From contig NC_044560.1 in NCBI RefSeq assembly GCF_007565055.1, forward strand, positions 48,507,030 through 48,571,029: a DNA stretch of 64,000 nt. Direction: 5' to 3'. Shown piece by piece: positions 32,244-44,129 of the stretch (positions are counted from its first letter, which is position 1; every line of letters begins with the position of its first letter). The notes under the pieces were generated by a model, which saw only the letters and a list, made by a program, of their open reading frames with translations, did no database searches and was not told the origin of the DNA. This stretch comes from Rhinopithecus roxellana (Eukaryota > Chordata > Mammalia > Primates > Cercopithecidae). The translations under genes and the position numbers were made by a program.

Positions 32244-33834
32244 AGTGTTTTAAAGATAATATATCTCTCTGTCTCTCTGTCTCCATCTCTAACCGTTTCT
32301 CTGTCCTCCTTTCAATCCCCACCACCTCATCAGCTACACGCAGTTTCCTGTCCTCCATGTAGTAAAACCAAATCTCTGCATGGTCTTTGGCTGTTGATAG
32401 TAATGTGTATCTAGAATGTACTTATGTATCTGGTTCTGTCAACATTATTTTACTTTGGATTACCATTTTGGTACTGGGGATCTGTGTGTGTGATTTTAAA
32501 AAAGCCTTAGTTGTTGTTCTGGTGCTTCTATAATCTTTGGACCTTATGAATGCTTTAGATTCCCAAAGGTAAAGCTTATGAGGAACTTGGGGTTATAATG
32601 ATACAACTTCAGAGCTTCAGAAATAGATACTAAAAAGCAGGATTCCACCCAAGTGAATGAAGCTCTATGCTACTGGGACTGAACAGAGAAACTTTAGAGA
32701 GGAAATATTTGGACTTGAATTATTTTGAACTTTAATCAAAATACCAATTTAATTTTTGAAATTTACCTTCATTTTGGGAATTTAATAATTGATTCATATT
32801 GTTCAAATTGCAGTACTTTTTGTATTCCAGGCAATGCATTAATTTAAGTATTTTTGTGTTGTCATTTGAGCCCTTTACATGACCTCTGGTGTACTGTATC
32901 AGATAATGTGCCTTCATATAATTTAAACGAGATTCAGAACAGACAATGAACTTCCAGCCCAGGGTGCAAGGTGGCCTTTAGTCAATGTAATTGATGTGCC
33001 CTGCTGATGCATATCCAAAAACATATCCATGATCCTTCTGGCTGGAGGGCTGTTGTGTGGGCTGCATAGATTGGGGGTGGGGATCTCTGTTCACAGAGAC
33101 CCTCATGTGAGTGATGCTCCCTATAGAAAAACCTGAATGATCATTCCTGCTTTTGGCACTAAAAGCTGAATTACCTACCAACCATCCCAGGAGCAGAGGT
33201 TGTTCCTGGTGGTAGAACCCTTCTAAAAGCATTATTGTCTTGCCAAACTTCAGACTTTGCCTCAAGGTAAACAACCCACTGTGAGTTGACTTGGGATTGA
33301 GTTAAGATCAATGAGTTGAGGAAACAAAAATTCAGGAATTTTAGGAAACAGTGTTCTTCTTTCTCTTTATTCTTTTTTCAGCCCATAAAATAGAAATCCT
33401 TTCCCTCTCAGAAATACTGGGAAGCCGTCTCTGTCATCCTTCCCTCCCCCTCCACCCCATTTTGTCATCGGGGCCAAACCATTTTCTCCATTACAGCTTT
33501 ATCTAATGATTGACATTTTGGTCATTAAAACTTAACGCATCTGCAAAAATATATACAATTTAAAAATTTAAAACTTCATTTTCCCCATCAAAACACGAGG
33601 CATATTCTTTCTAGAACGTTTCTATGTAGATAAAACTATTTTTGTACATATAAAACAAACATCTTCTACCTTCAATGTATGAGAATCTTTGATCCTCAAA
33701 TCCTCATCAAATATCATCGAGTTAGGATGATTATGAGAAGCTGTTAGTTCTAAGAGAAGAGTGGAATTTTAAGGTTAGATGTTAACATAAACTGGAAATT
33801 ATCTAGAACTCGTGAAACAAGTTGAGATGCTGCT
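32244..33834. other. Single-copy DNA, no gene seen
   Basis: A CT-rich patch lies at 32262-32290. A 98-codon minus frame (32978-33274) has no recognised motif. The sequence reads as unique DNA. Confidence 0.4.
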
Positions 33835-33955
33835 GCCACTCTAACTCTATAGATGAGAAAACTGAGGACTGAGGAGGTTAAGTGACATGTTCAAGGCTCA
33901 TATGGCCAGTAAGTGGCTAGAACCCATTATTTCTAAAGCCCTTTTTTTCTTTTAG
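33835..33955 (-). mobile_element. MIR SINE fragment
   Basis: Reverse MIR: TAGATGAGAAAACTGAGGAC, GGAGGTTAAGTGACATG, AAGGCTCATATGGCCAG and TAAGTGGCTAGAACCC. Confidence 0.8.
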
Positions 33956-35909
33956 CTCTGTCACATTGCTTGCCTCACTTCTGTACCTTCGCCTTGAATT
34001 CACAGAATAATCTGGGACACAAAAGGCATGATTCTGCTGTTACATTTCAGATTTGGCTAAATTGTTCTTCATGTGCTTTAGTTAGGTCTACCTTGAGAAG
34101 AAGCTGAAGGATAAAATGTGTTTGAAGCTATCTGCTGCCTTATATAAATCACCACACACGGGGGTCTTCCATCACAACCTCTCTAGCATATCATTAAAGG
34201 ACTGGGATATTTATGAGAAGCTGTTATTTCTTCTAAAAGAAGAGTTGTTCCCAGCATTTGAGGTGCATGTCTCCTCACCCAAATGCTTTATGCTAGAGCA
34301 CCTGTTGGTGGCAGAGTAGGAAACAGTTGGCAGTGAACTATAAGTGTAAGAATTTGAAGGTAACTAGGTCTTATTACCGTATGCCTGCATACAAATATTA
34401 TTTCCCTACTGTGGATGGAGGAACAGAAGCTTTGTGTCTGCAAAGATATGAACATTTGTTTGGGAAATTTATGTTGATATATAACAGCATATGGTCTTTT
34501 TCATCATGGATTTATGTACAGGAGGCAAGCTTCATGTTCACAGTTAGAAGCATTAAGACTGGAGCCACGTGAAGTGACCTTGCGTGTGGCTGCCTTGGCA
34601 TCTGCAATGAGAAGCACTGTGCTTGGCACACACAGGCAGTCAACTGCTCTCCCAAAGAGAAATGGTAAATATGACTCATAAAGAATCTGATCTTTGAAAT
34701 TATCAAAGGAGCACTGACATTACCCTTAGATACCGACTCTAGAGAGAACCACATCCGCGTGGTGTAAAAGAGTCACCATATTTCAGAGAGATTTTCTAGT
34801 GCGTGGCCCAAACAAACCACATAAAGCTTTGAGAAGCAAGAATACATTACGAGGCTTTGCCAATAACTGAAAAATACTCCTTATACTTGCTTTAAAAGTT
34901 GATAAAATAAGTATAATTGTATTCATTTTATGGTGGTATGGAGATTAAATGATATTATTAAGTTGAAATACCTGCTACACACTAGTATCTATAAAAATTT
35001 ATATTTCCTTTACTCTGGTTAGTCATCAGCAAAATCACGACATGTTTTTCATATGTTTTTCAGTTTCTCATTGTCATGAGGGAATGGTGATAATTACTGA
35101 GACACTATAATTATTGGTGAGGAATGTTTTCTATTTCTTTGAGACTGTTTAATTTTTTTTTTAAAAAAATCCCAAGTTAAAAATGTTAGCTTTATGATGG
35201 AAAATGGATGTCAGGAACAGAAAAGCATTTTTCAAAATGTTAAAGTTTTGGCCAATTGTTGGGATTTGAACTCTTGATTAGTTCATAGATCTACAGATTA
35301 AAGAGTGTCTGTGAACCTGATCAAAACTTGAGGTCTCCAGCTTGAAACAGACTGTCACAAGATCAATACAACTACTTCTACAAAGTATACAGGCAAGAAG
35401 TAAAAATTGATTCTACTGCACTTGAAATTGTATTTACATTTTGACCTAGTTCCTCTTTAATTCCTACATACAAATACAATGCTGTTATACATGTACATCT
35501 GTCAGCTGATGATGGCTATCACTGCACATCAATCAGAGGAAGTGTACTATCCTGGGAGGATGGAGATATGGGTTCTAGTTCTTGGCCTATCCTGATTAGC
35601 TGTGAACATCAGTCAAGTCACAGCCTCCACCTAATTAATGGCCAGTATGAATCCAGGACAGCCTTTCTCCCCCAAAGTCATGAGGTTTTGTATAAGGAAT
35701 ACCCATCCTTTCCTAACATGTTCCAAAAGCTCTTGACGTAGAGAAGCTCAAAGAGGCAAAGCTATGAAAACAGTGAAAATTTTAAAAATAAGATGATTGG
35801 TTTGATTTGTTGATAACTGTCACAAGGAAGAAGCCATATTCATCAGCTATTAATCTGATTCTAAATTTCATTTTAATGTTAAGCTTTCTTTATCTTTTTA
35901 AAAAATTTC
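33956..35909. other. Single-copy DNA, no gene seen
   Basis: Frames of 67-81 codons around 34116-34754 are without domain signatures. A 30-base piece near 34208 (TTATGAGAAGCTGTTATTTC) resembles one at 33731. No other repeats were recognised. Confidence 0.4.
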
Positions 35910-36018
35910 TGAGGCAACACAGTGAAATGGAAAAGTCACTAAGTTAGAAGTCAGAAGGAACATTTTCTTGCTGAATTCAGCTTTACTGTTTTCTTAACAT
36001 ATTTCTTTGGATAAGTCA
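35910..36018 (+). mobile_element. MIR SINE fragment
   Basis: CAACACAGTGAAATGGAAAA, AGTTAGAAGTCAGAAGG and TTGGATAAGTCATTTAGTC, the last at the edge of the CT repeat, match MIR, whose 'cctctctgt' part probably seeded the microsatellite. Confidence 0.6.
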
Positions 36019-36023
36019 TTTAG

Positions 36024-36049
<26 letters not shown>
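36024..36049. repeat. CT microsatellite
   Basis: Twelve to thirteen TC units grown inside the MIR. Confidence 0.9.
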
Positions 36050-36054
<5 letters not shown>

Positions 36055-36344
36055 TTGGTAAAAATAAAAATAAATTTCCCATTTTAGGTAATTCATATGT
36101 CCTTTCTGATCACCAAATTTAATTTAACTTTATTTTGTCCATAAGGTGCTATTAGTCAGTACCAAGCACTGTTCCTTTATGTGTAGTTTTATTGTTACAT
36201 TCAACGAAGAATGTTTGGCATTTATCATTTGCAGAATGCTATGCTGGATTCTAGACTACGATTGTAGTAATTATCTGATGAGGGATGGTGTGTAAAATAT
36301 GCTGATGTGTAAAATACTGTGCAAGAAGTGTGAACATATCACTA
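36050..36344. other. AT-rich single-copy DNA
   Basis: No gene was recognised. A weak L2-like trace may exist near 36150-36250. Confidence 0.3.
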
Positions 36345-36470
36345 TAGAAATACAGGAGAAAGGATGGTTAATCCTTCCTGGGATGGTGGCAATGTCATCA
36401 AAGGCCTCAGAAAGGGGATGACACAAAGGCTGGGTCTTGAAGCATAAACAGGACTTTTCTAGGTGGGGAA
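36345..36470 (-). mobile_element. L2 LINE fragment
   Basis: CTTCCTGGGATGGTGGCAAT and GGCTGGGTCTTGAAGCATAA resemble the reversed L2 segment with GGCTTCCTGGAGGAGGTGA and GCTGAGTCTTGAAGGAT landmarks. Confidence 0.55.
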
Positions 36471-36774
36471 AAATTAGTGAAAGAGAGAGTAGACATGAAA
36501 ATACTTAGCAAAATGTGAAATTGTGAAATATTACTGGTATTATTTATAACACCCTTACTGTGTTCTGCTCTGGACCTTGCAAATAGCAGTGACTATAAGT
36601 TTATCTTAATTAATCAACTGATCAGGATGACAAATGAGAAAAGCCAGCTCCTTTGACCATTCATTTTTCTTCTTGGTTGAGTATCCATGTGTGGTCACTA
36701 TTTTGGAATTGGTTACACCAATTGCTTCTCCACTGTTTTTACCAATTGCTTGTACCATTGCTTCATTAACATAT
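36471..36774. other. Single-copy DNA, no gene seen
   Basis: A minus frame of 76 codons (36606-36836) is unassigned. Confidence 0.35.
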
Positions 36775-37000
36775 GAGGCACCTACTATGTGTAGGCATAG
36801 GCTATGTGGATAGCCTCTGTGCTGACTGCTTTGCACATATTATATCATGTTTTTACTTACTACCATCAAATGATAGAGCTATTTTTATTGCATTTACAGA
36901 AATAACACTGGGTGCCTTGTGGATTGATGTGACCTCACCGATGACATAGACTTAGTCAGTGGTGAGATTACAAAACTGATGTGTCTGAGTCCGGTGCTCA
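36775..37000 (-). mobile_element. MIR SINE, near full length
   Basis: Reverse MIR: GAGGCACCTACTATGTGTAG, CTTTGCACATATTATATCATG, ACAGAAATAACACTGG, GACTTAGTCAGTGGTGAG and GAGTCCGGTGCTC occur in order. Confidence 0.65.
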
Positions 37001-37404
37001 TGCGGCTTCCATATTTTGCTGATTCCCTAAAACTGGGTGTATAAGGCTATGGCATAATATATTGGGTATATATAAACAGGTATAATCTGTAGTGAAGTCT
37101 GGTAGATTAGATAACCCTTCTGCAGCTGACTGGTCTGCAATGGTTTTTCGCATTTGTTTAGAGTGGTCCTATTCACAGAAGTGAGACTCCATTCCCAAGT
37201 CTGTTTAATGTGATCATGCCCCCTTGCCCAAAGCTGACTGGCAAAGTAATAGGTTTTTTTCCCCTTTGGATGCATTTTTTTTTTCTGTTTGTTTGGCCTG
37301 AATCTGGGAACTAGTCAGTCTCTGGTGGAGACACCTACAATATATGACACTTAGAATTTGCCAGAGGCCATTTACCTCAACCTGGGAAGAAAACCATTCT
37401 TTTT
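37001..37404. other. Single-copy DNA, no gene seen
   Basis: An 82-codon minus frame at 37027-37275 is unassigned. Confidence 0.35.
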
Positions 37405-37680
37405 TTAAATACTAGCTTTGTTGAGATATAATTCATATGGTACAAAGTTCACCATTTTAAAGAGTATAATTCAGTGGTTTTATTATATTCAGAGTTGTAC
37501 AACTTTTATCAGAAATTCCAGAGCATTTTCATCACCCCAAAAGGAAACACTGTACCCACTAGCAGGCCCTTTCCTTTCCTCTTTCCCTCCAGCCTTGGAC
37601 AACTACCAATTTACTTTCTGTCTTTGTGACTTGGCCTATTCTAAATATTTTATATAAATTGAATCATATGAGTAAGCTAT
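37405..37680 (-). mobile_element. Old L1 3'-UTR fragment (L1M-type)
   Basis: The plus strand reads TTTGTTGAGATATAATTCAT, GTTCACCATTTTAAAGAG, TATAATTCAGTGGTTTTAT, CATTTTCATCACCCCAAAAG and CTATTCTAAATATTTTATAT, the reverse of the L1M 3' region. The 79-codon frame here is a by-product. Confidence 0.85.
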
Positions 37681-38084
37681 TCTTTAGTGGAAGTGACTAA
37701 AGTTGATACATAGAAAGAAGTACAGACAAGAAATAGGTATACATGTATACAGAGAGATTTTAAGAAGCATTTGCGTCTCTAATTTCAGTTACCCTGAAAC
37801 ACATTTGTATTCCTGTCCTTTCTACAGTTTTGTTGTTCAGACTGTCCTTTGACAGTCTGAAGAAGATTAACTTGTTTAACTCAGATGTACCGATAAAAGT
37901 TATTTTGCCTATAAGTAATTTGAGCATCCTCCCTAGTCATTCATTATTAATCAGGAGTAAAAGCTGTCCATTACAGTGTAAAGCTTAGTCTAATGCAATA
38001 ATGTGAAGCATCAATTTAGCTACTACTCAGATTCTTCTGAAGAACCATGCAAATTCTTGAAAATGTGAATCCTTCTTTGGTTTG
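37681..38084. other. Single-copy DNA, no gene seen
   Basis: A short inverted motif occurs near 37838-37860 (TTCAGACTGTCC then GACAGTCTGAAG). Nothing else was found. Confidence 0.4.
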
Positions 38085-38310
38085 CTGGAGAGACGATGGG
38101 CTTTGGAATCAGATAGTGCCAGATTTAAATCCATGTTTTGTCACTAACCAGGTAATCATCTTGGGCTAGTCACATCATTTATTTGAGGCTCAATTTCTTT
38201 CCCTGATACTCAGGATAATGCTAAATAGAGCTTTTGGAAAGATTAGTAAGATAATATATGAGAAGAATCTAAGACAGTGCCTACAATAAACCATAAATGC
38301 CATTTCTTTT
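38085..38310 (+). mobile_element. MIR SINE, near full length
   Basis: GATGGGCTTTGGAATCAGAT, CCAGATTTAAATCCATGTTT, TGTCACTAACCAGG, TTGGGCTAGTCACATC, GGCTCAATTTCTTTCC and ATCTAAGACAGTGCCTAC follow MIR from head to tail. Confidence 0.88.
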
Positions 38311-38939
38311 GGTAGGCTAGGCATATCTGGGGAATGTGTGAATGGCAGAGTCTACTAGAACGTAGTATTTCCCCCTCAGTAGTGTGGAGTTGTTATTTGC
38401 AAACTGGTTATGAACTAACCATGAACTCTCTGGTGGAATGTGAATGAAAGTGTATTACCCAGGGACGGAGTTTAAAAGAAGCAGGTTTATCTTTATTCTC
38501 TCTCTTTCACCTTAATTGACTCGAAAGTCCTTTGGGATGGCAGAACTATAAGACTGTAGGAACTGAGTCCCTGAATTTCTACAAAGAGAAAAACTTCCTG
38601 CCAAAGGGGAAGATAAGTGTTGGACTCTCATATGACTGAGGAATAAACTTTTATGGTGTCAGGCCATTGAAATTTGTGATGTATTGATTATAGCAGCTAG
38701 CATTACCATAATTAATACAGCATTCAATAAGCCCCTATCCTTAGGATCTCCTTGAGAGAACACAAATTATAATGTCCTAGGGTTCATGGCCTTGTTTCTT
38801 CATGGAATACCAGATTTTATTCATCTAAATACAATGGCATTTATGTTGTCTTTATGAGAGCATTTTTTCAGAAAGATCAATGAAATAAAACTAAAATTCA
38901 TGAGGCTATTCCATGACCCTTGAATTATTTTTTTCTACT
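38311..38939. other. Single-copy DNA, no gene seen
   Basis: No repeat or gene was recognised. Confidence 0.35.
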
Positions 38940-39010
38940 TTCATTCAACATTCATTCAACAAATATTTATTGAGCACTTTGTTTAAGAGAGAAGAAATAG
39001 TGAAGTTATA
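38940..39010 (-). mobile_element. L2 LINE 3'-end fragment
   Basis: CATTCATTCAACAAATATTT followed by ATTGAGCACTTTG is the reversed L2 tail. Confidence 0.65.
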
Positions 39011-39324
39011 TCTTAAAAATTAGATAGAAATACTATACTGGGTAACTGGAAGGTAGTGCTCAAGGGAAGCTGTAGATCATAGGTATATTATAACAGCCCT
39101 TTGGAAAAATCCTCTGACTTCAAGACATGCTTGATTATTGTGTCCACCTTTAAGTCTTTAGCTGTTGCTCATCAGATATAATACACCTAATTTTTAAAAC
39201 CGTTTTTTCTCCCCAACATCTTAAACCCGTGAAAGTCCATTGCCAGAGGACTTCCAGGCACTACAAGTGATATAATTGTTGAGGAAACAGAGACTTTCCC
39301 CATTAGTTGAGTTTTATTGAGGCC
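39011..39324. other. Single-copy DNA, no gene seen
   Basis: No repeat or gene was recognised. Confidence 0.35.
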
Positions 39325-39490
39325 TTGGAGTCACTGAATCCTCGGTTCAAATCCCATCTTCAACCTTTCTGAGACTCACGTTTCTTTTCTGTAAAGTGGA
39401 GAAATTAATGGCTATTTCACAGGGCTTTAGAGAAGATTTTGAGTAATTTATATACAATGAATATAGCCTAGTAAATGCCAAGTCAATGGT
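39325..39490 (+). mobile_element. MIR SINE
   Basis: GGAGTCACTGAATCCTCGG, TTCAAATCCCATCTTCAACC, TTCTTTTCTGTAAAGTGGAG and CTATTTCACAGGGCTTTAG fit MIR. Confidence 0.75.
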
Positions 39491-39639
39491 AGGAGGGTTG
39501 GTATTGCTCCAAGAAGTCCCATTTAATTCACTACTCCAGATTCTCTGGTGACCTCACGACTCACAAGCATCTTGAGCAATTTGGCTCCTCTCTGTTTTTC
39601 AGATACACAGAGGACCCTGACCAAGTATGACACCAGTAT

Positions 39640-39738
39640 ATGGATGTACACACAGATGTGTGCATGACTGCACATATACATGCATATACATGTGCACATA
39701 TAAACACACATGTGTGTGCACACACAAACGTGTACACC
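39640..39738. repeat. Alternating purine-pyrimidine tract
   Basis: About 100 bp of mixed TG/CA/TA steps, for example ACATATACATGCATATACAT and CACACATGTGTGTGCACAC. The open frames of 66 and 67 codons here are artefacts of the tract. Confidence 0.85.
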
Positions 39739-40514
39739 TCAGTGCATGGCATGAGCTCAAACACATTTTTCTTCTGTCAGGGCATTCATGATGAAGGTTT
39801 AATTTCTATGGCCTGAAGGTTCTGAAGATTCTGTTATTTCTGCTTACACAGAAAATCTCTACTCAGCTTCCTGAAAGATACTTATTTGTTTTCCCGGTAC
39901 CTGCTTTAGGTGTTTTATTTTTATTGTTTAGTCCCACAGAGGGGCAACAACTCGGTGTATCAAAGGTCTAGAATATTTAAAAAGTTGTCTTGATCAACAC
40001 TCTATAAATAAGCTAAATTAGAATTATTTAAATATGACATGATATTTCTGGGAACTTAAAAGCCCTGGTGTGAATTGAATGTTCCTTGGTTTTCTGTAAA
40101 AGCACTTGAGCTGGTGAAGTGCTTAATAAATTTTGACCTTTGCTCTGAAAGTATGTGTCTTCCCTGGGTAGGCTGTTAGCTTTTTGTGCCCATGTTACTG
40201 AAAGAGAAAAACACAGGAGGAGAGGATTTAGTGGGAAAGTTTGTCTGTACATGGTTCTCAGATGAGAAAGCCCAGTCTAAGACATAAAATAGTGGGGACA
40301 GCATTCAATCTGCCTTTTCTCTGACTGCCTCTACACATGAGTACAGCATGAATCTGATGCTACTTTCAGATTTAGGAAAGTTAAAAATTCAGTCCACTAA
40401 ATGTGCGGGAGAAAATCCACCCTCCTTTTCTGGTTTTTATGATTCCCCACCCCCCTAGAGCATTCAACTAAACCAGTTTCAGAGAAAAGAAAAATCATTG
40501 CCTAAGGATCAGGG
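39739..40514. other. Single-copy DNA, no gene seen
   Basis: A 74-codon minus frame at 40028-40252 has no signature. No repeat was recognised. Confidence 0.35.
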
Positions 40515-40740
40515 CTAGCATTTATGTAAAACTAAGTGAGCATCTATACATTTTGAGCATCTAATTTAACTCCCAATATCATGAAAACACTCTGAGGAAG
40601 GTACTATTATTATTATGCATATTAATAGGTAAAGCAACAAAGACACACATTAAATATGTTGCTTAATAGCGGAGTCAAGCCTTGAACCCAGGCAATCTGG
40701 CTCTTGACAACTTGACTTTAATGACCGTGAAAAGCATGTG
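40515..40740 (-). mobile_element. MIR SINE, near full length
   Basis: Reverse MIR: TTGAGCATCTAATTTAACTC, GAGGAAGGTACTATTATTAT, GGTAAAGCAACAAAGACAC, AGCGGAGTCAAGCCTTGAAC and CCCAGGCAATCTGGCTC occur in order. Confidence 0.87.
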
Positions 40741-40774
40741 TCAAGTATCTGTCAAATTATTAGTGAGAAACTGT

Positions 40775-41005
40775 ATGATACTTGTTAAGAGCATGCATTA
40801 CGGTGTTAGATACCTGTAAATTGTAATGCTGGGTCTGCCATGTAGAAATAATTGTGTGGGACCTTGAGCAAATTATCCAAGCTACCTGAAGTTCTTTACC
40901 AGTAAAAGGTATAGATAATACCATCGATCTGATAGGGTTCCTTGTAGATTTAATGAAGAACAGATGCTAAGCACTCAATAAATGTTAGCTATTGTGATTA
41001 TTTCT
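40775..41005 (+). mobile_element. MIR SINE, near full length
   Basis: TTAAGAGCATGCATTACGGT, GCTGGGTCTGCCATGTAG, GGACCTTGAGCAAATTATCC, TGATAGGGTTCCTTGTAG and GCTAAGCACTCAATAAATG span MIR head to tail. It forms an inverted pair with the MIR just upstream, 34 bp away. Confidence 0.9.
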
Positions 41006-41115
41006 CTCTCACTAGTTTGTGAGGTCCTTAAAGGCAAATTGCTGTCATCACTATTGTATTGCTCTGTGCCCTGCATCATGAATGGCACATAGCAGACAAT
41101 CAATAGAGTTGGAAT
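41006..41115 (+). mobile_element. L2 LINE 3' end
   Basis: TTTGTGAGGTCCTTAAAGGC, ATTGCTCTGTGCCCTGCATC, GGCACATAGCAGACAATC and AATAGAGTTGGAATGACTG match the L2 tail. Confidence 0.7.
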
Positions 41116-41419
41116 GACTGAAGAAAATGATACTTTTGTTTTGAAGGGCATTGACTGGCTTCTGAATGTGTACCTTCTATCGCAAATGATCTTCTGTGTT
41201 TGTCTTTGAGAATAAGGTCACTGGGATGTAGAAGACCCTAAGTATAGGGACTTTTATGAAAAGATAAGCCCTTTGCTTAAATAGTTCAGGTTATTTTCCT
41301 TCCAGGAAGCTCTGTACACTGACACAACATCCCCATGTGGCCAAATCTCATGAAAAGTCGTGTGCTGTTTGGTATCACAGAGAGCCATCCTGACAAAAGT
41401 ACACACAGATCGCTCTGGG

Positions 41420-41530
41420 CTATTTGTTCATTCACCAAGTATTTATTGAACAACTTCTGTGTGTCTGACTCTTGAATACCAGGGATGGAAAATCAAGCAA
41501 CATCAGTTCTCACTCCTGAATTAGTCTATA
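41420..41530 (-). mobile_element. L2 LINE 3'-end fragment
   Basis: TTCATTCACCAAGTATTTAT, TGAACAACTTCTGTGTGTC and ACCAGGGATGGAAAATCAAG are the L2 tail in reverse. Confidence 0.7.
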
Positions 41531-41634
41531 ACCTAAGTTAAACATGACAAATACATTGTCCCCATGCCCTTCTAAACCATACCCAGGATGAGGTATCACT
41601 GGTTGCCTTCTGCTACTCTGCTTAGGCTGAGAAG

Positions 41635-41745
41635 TTACTAGAATGAAAGTCCTTAGCAGGAGGCTCTCTGATTTGGTCACTGTATCATTCCCAGGACATG
41701 GCCATAATACATGTTCAATAAATATTTGTTTGGGAAAGGGATTAA
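41635..41745 (+). mobile_element. L2 LINE 3' end
   Basis: TACTAGAATGAAAGTCCTTA, GTCACTGTATCATTCCCAGG and ATGTTCAATAAATATTTGTT are a forward L2 tail, opposite to the L2 at 41420. Confidence 0.75.
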
Positions 41746-43474
41746 ATGCAGCTGGCACTAATGGTAAATCTTTTTGACTCCTTTGATTTTGGAGAAGTTA
41801 TCATTTTGATTATATAAATCGTCAGTTTAGCCAAGCAAAACTGGTCTTATCTCCTGGATTGTAAGGAAGGTAAATTCTTCCAATGAAGACCTTTATGCAG
41901 TTGGTTTAGGATGGATATATCTCGTTTCGCTCTCCACATACTCCTTAGGGATACATGTGTTATAGATGACAGGTGGTATGTGCTACTGCCCTTCCTTCAC
42001 AATTAGTATTAATAGGAAAATAATACAGAAAACTGCCCCAATGTGTGACAAATATAAAAGCTACAGATTACGTTAGTCTGGCACTCACAGTCACTGAGTA
42101 ATCATCAAAGTGGCAGAGACTCTACAGCTTCAAATTCTAAAACATTTGTGTATCTTGCTTGTGGATCCAACTTCTGCTGTGGGGCAACCCTCTACTCTTA
42201 AAAAGAAGCTTCAGATTCAACTCTATAATGACTGTTGTGTTGTTCCTAATTTCAGTGTTTCTTCCTTCCAGGTTGGATACAACCTAATTGCTTTCTAGAT
42301 ATTTTCATCTCCTCTCACCCCAATCAACCTACCCACATAACTATGGAATGCTGTGACCTATCTCTATGACTTAAATGTAGAAGGTTGCTTTCGATCTCAA
42401 TTCTCTTAGAAAATTCTCCTACTCATGAATCTAGGGAACTAAACAATGCAAATGCCTCTGAAAGCTGTTAGAACTATCTGATGCACCAACAGTGATGCAC
42501 TACTTACTCCTGCTCACTCCTCACCACACCCAGGATCAGCCAACTAAAGTTCTAAAGGCTTGATATTTTATTGCTCTTTATATTTGTATTTATGAGTCAG
42601 GATGATTGCCTATGAAAATATGTAACTTGTTAATGAAAATATGGAAGGTGATTAAACAACATGGATGAGACTAGAGATATTACACTTTTCATATTTATAT
42701 TCACAGGTGAAACAGAAAAGTGGCTTAATCACTCCTTTTCCTTCAGGTCCTCAGCTTGTATCATCCATGAAGATGTGGCCAGTGCTCCACTACTGGAAGC
42801 CCTTTCTCAGCCCTGGAAGACTGAAAATCCCTCCCAAGCCAAAGGAGTCCTGACTGTAGCAGATCAAAAGAGAGAAGAGAGAACATAGTACCAAGAAGAC
42901 ATCTACCTCGTGGTGGACAGTATGTTCAGCCTCCCAGACTGCACTTCAGGACAGAAGGACTTCTTCCTCCAAATGCTGTCAACCTTCTCTCTTGGCTGAA
43001 GACAGCTGCCTTGGGTTTTGCTTCTTCCTGGGGCCAGTCTGCATCCAACGAGTAGTTAATGGGGAGTAAGTATATCGCCCCTGCTCAAAAGGGCCATTCA
43101 ATGTAAGAATTCCCCACAGTTGATTATAAACTGAACTTCTTCCTCTACCTAAACTAGTTTTCTTCCATTTCTGTACAGGTATTGATCCCAAGTAGTTCTC
43201 ATGCCTTCCTGTACCTACTCCCTTTCCCAGAGAATGTTTTCTAGGTAATCGAGTTTACAATAGATTTCTTCATTCTTTTCACTGGTGGTTTTAAAATCTT
43301 GATATAGGAAACAGCTTCATCCCACTGGTCCCACTGTGTTCATGACTGTTTCCCCAGAGGAAGGGTGCTAGGTTAGGTAGGTAATAACCCACAATGAAGA
43401 CTGTTGAAAAACATGAAATGATAGTGAAAAAATTGAGACACAAAAAGCTTTAAAATCATGTAGATAAAGTGCAC
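41746..43474. other. Single-copy DNA, no gene seen
   Basis: Frames of 62-75 codons (42110-42298, 42661-42888, 42979-43191) have no recognised domain and no supporting splice context. No transposable element was identified. Confidence 0.4.
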
Positions 43475-43620
43475 TTCCAACTGGTGCTATGTGGTCTTGA
43501 GCAAAGTACTAAGCCTCTCTGGGCCTATCTGACATACTTCATAAGGTTGTTGTGATAATTATATAAGATCATGCAAAATGAGAGCCTAGGGCAGTAAAAG
43601 GCTAAATTATTGGTAATTTC
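43475..43620 (+). mobile_element. MIR SINE, 3' part
   Basis: CTATGTGGTCTTGAGCAAAG, TACTAAGCCTCTCTGGGCC, CATAAGGTTGTTGTGATAAT and GAGAGCCTAGGGCAGT fit MIR from its core to its tail. Confidence 0.8.
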
Positions 43621-43964
43621 TACTAGTAACCATTGTTTGTGTGATTCATCTTTTACATTAAATGTAGCCAGAATAAGACAATGTACTTAAAGTATGTACT
43701 ATTTTTCTAATTATCTGCTGGAATGTGATGTCAGTTTAATGAGTTTCAATTAAGCTGCAATGGAATTACAGGAGGGTCAGAGAATTGAATTCTAATCAGC
43801 CAGAGCACATAGTTTCAATTAGTGTATGTCTATGACCTGGAATTGCCTTTGCTCTTATCTTAGGAGCTTCAACTGGCCAGAGTTGATTTCCTTCGCTTCC
43901 AGCCCCTTGTACAAAGACTTAGTTATCTTAGACAGTATCCTTGCAGCAGAAGGGTAAGGGACAT
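43621..43964. other. Single-copy DNA, no gene seen
   Basis: No repeat or gene was recognised. Confidence 0.35.
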
Positions 43965-44125
43965 TGTAGTAGAATGGGAAAATCCCAGACTTCTCAATTA
44001 TAAAAATATGGTTTCAAATTTTGCCTCTGTTACCAGCTATACAGATTCGGAAAGTCATGTAACCTCCCTGAGCATCAGTTTCTCATCTCTAAAGTGTGGT
44101 GATAGAGTAATTAAGAGGATCTCCT
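43965..44125 (+). mobile_element. MIR SINE
   Basis: AATCCCAGACTTCTCAATTA, TTACCAGCTATACAGATTC, TGTAACCTCCCTGAGCATC and TTTCTCATCTCTAAAGTG match MIR. Confidence 0.75.
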
Positions 44126-44129
44126 TGGC

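Noticed and set aside
37838..37862. Short inverted motif (TTCAGACTGTCC and GACAGTCTGAAG)
   Set aside because: About 9-10-bp arms with a tiny loop are expected by chance in 64 kb, and there is no terminator-type T run or RNA context.
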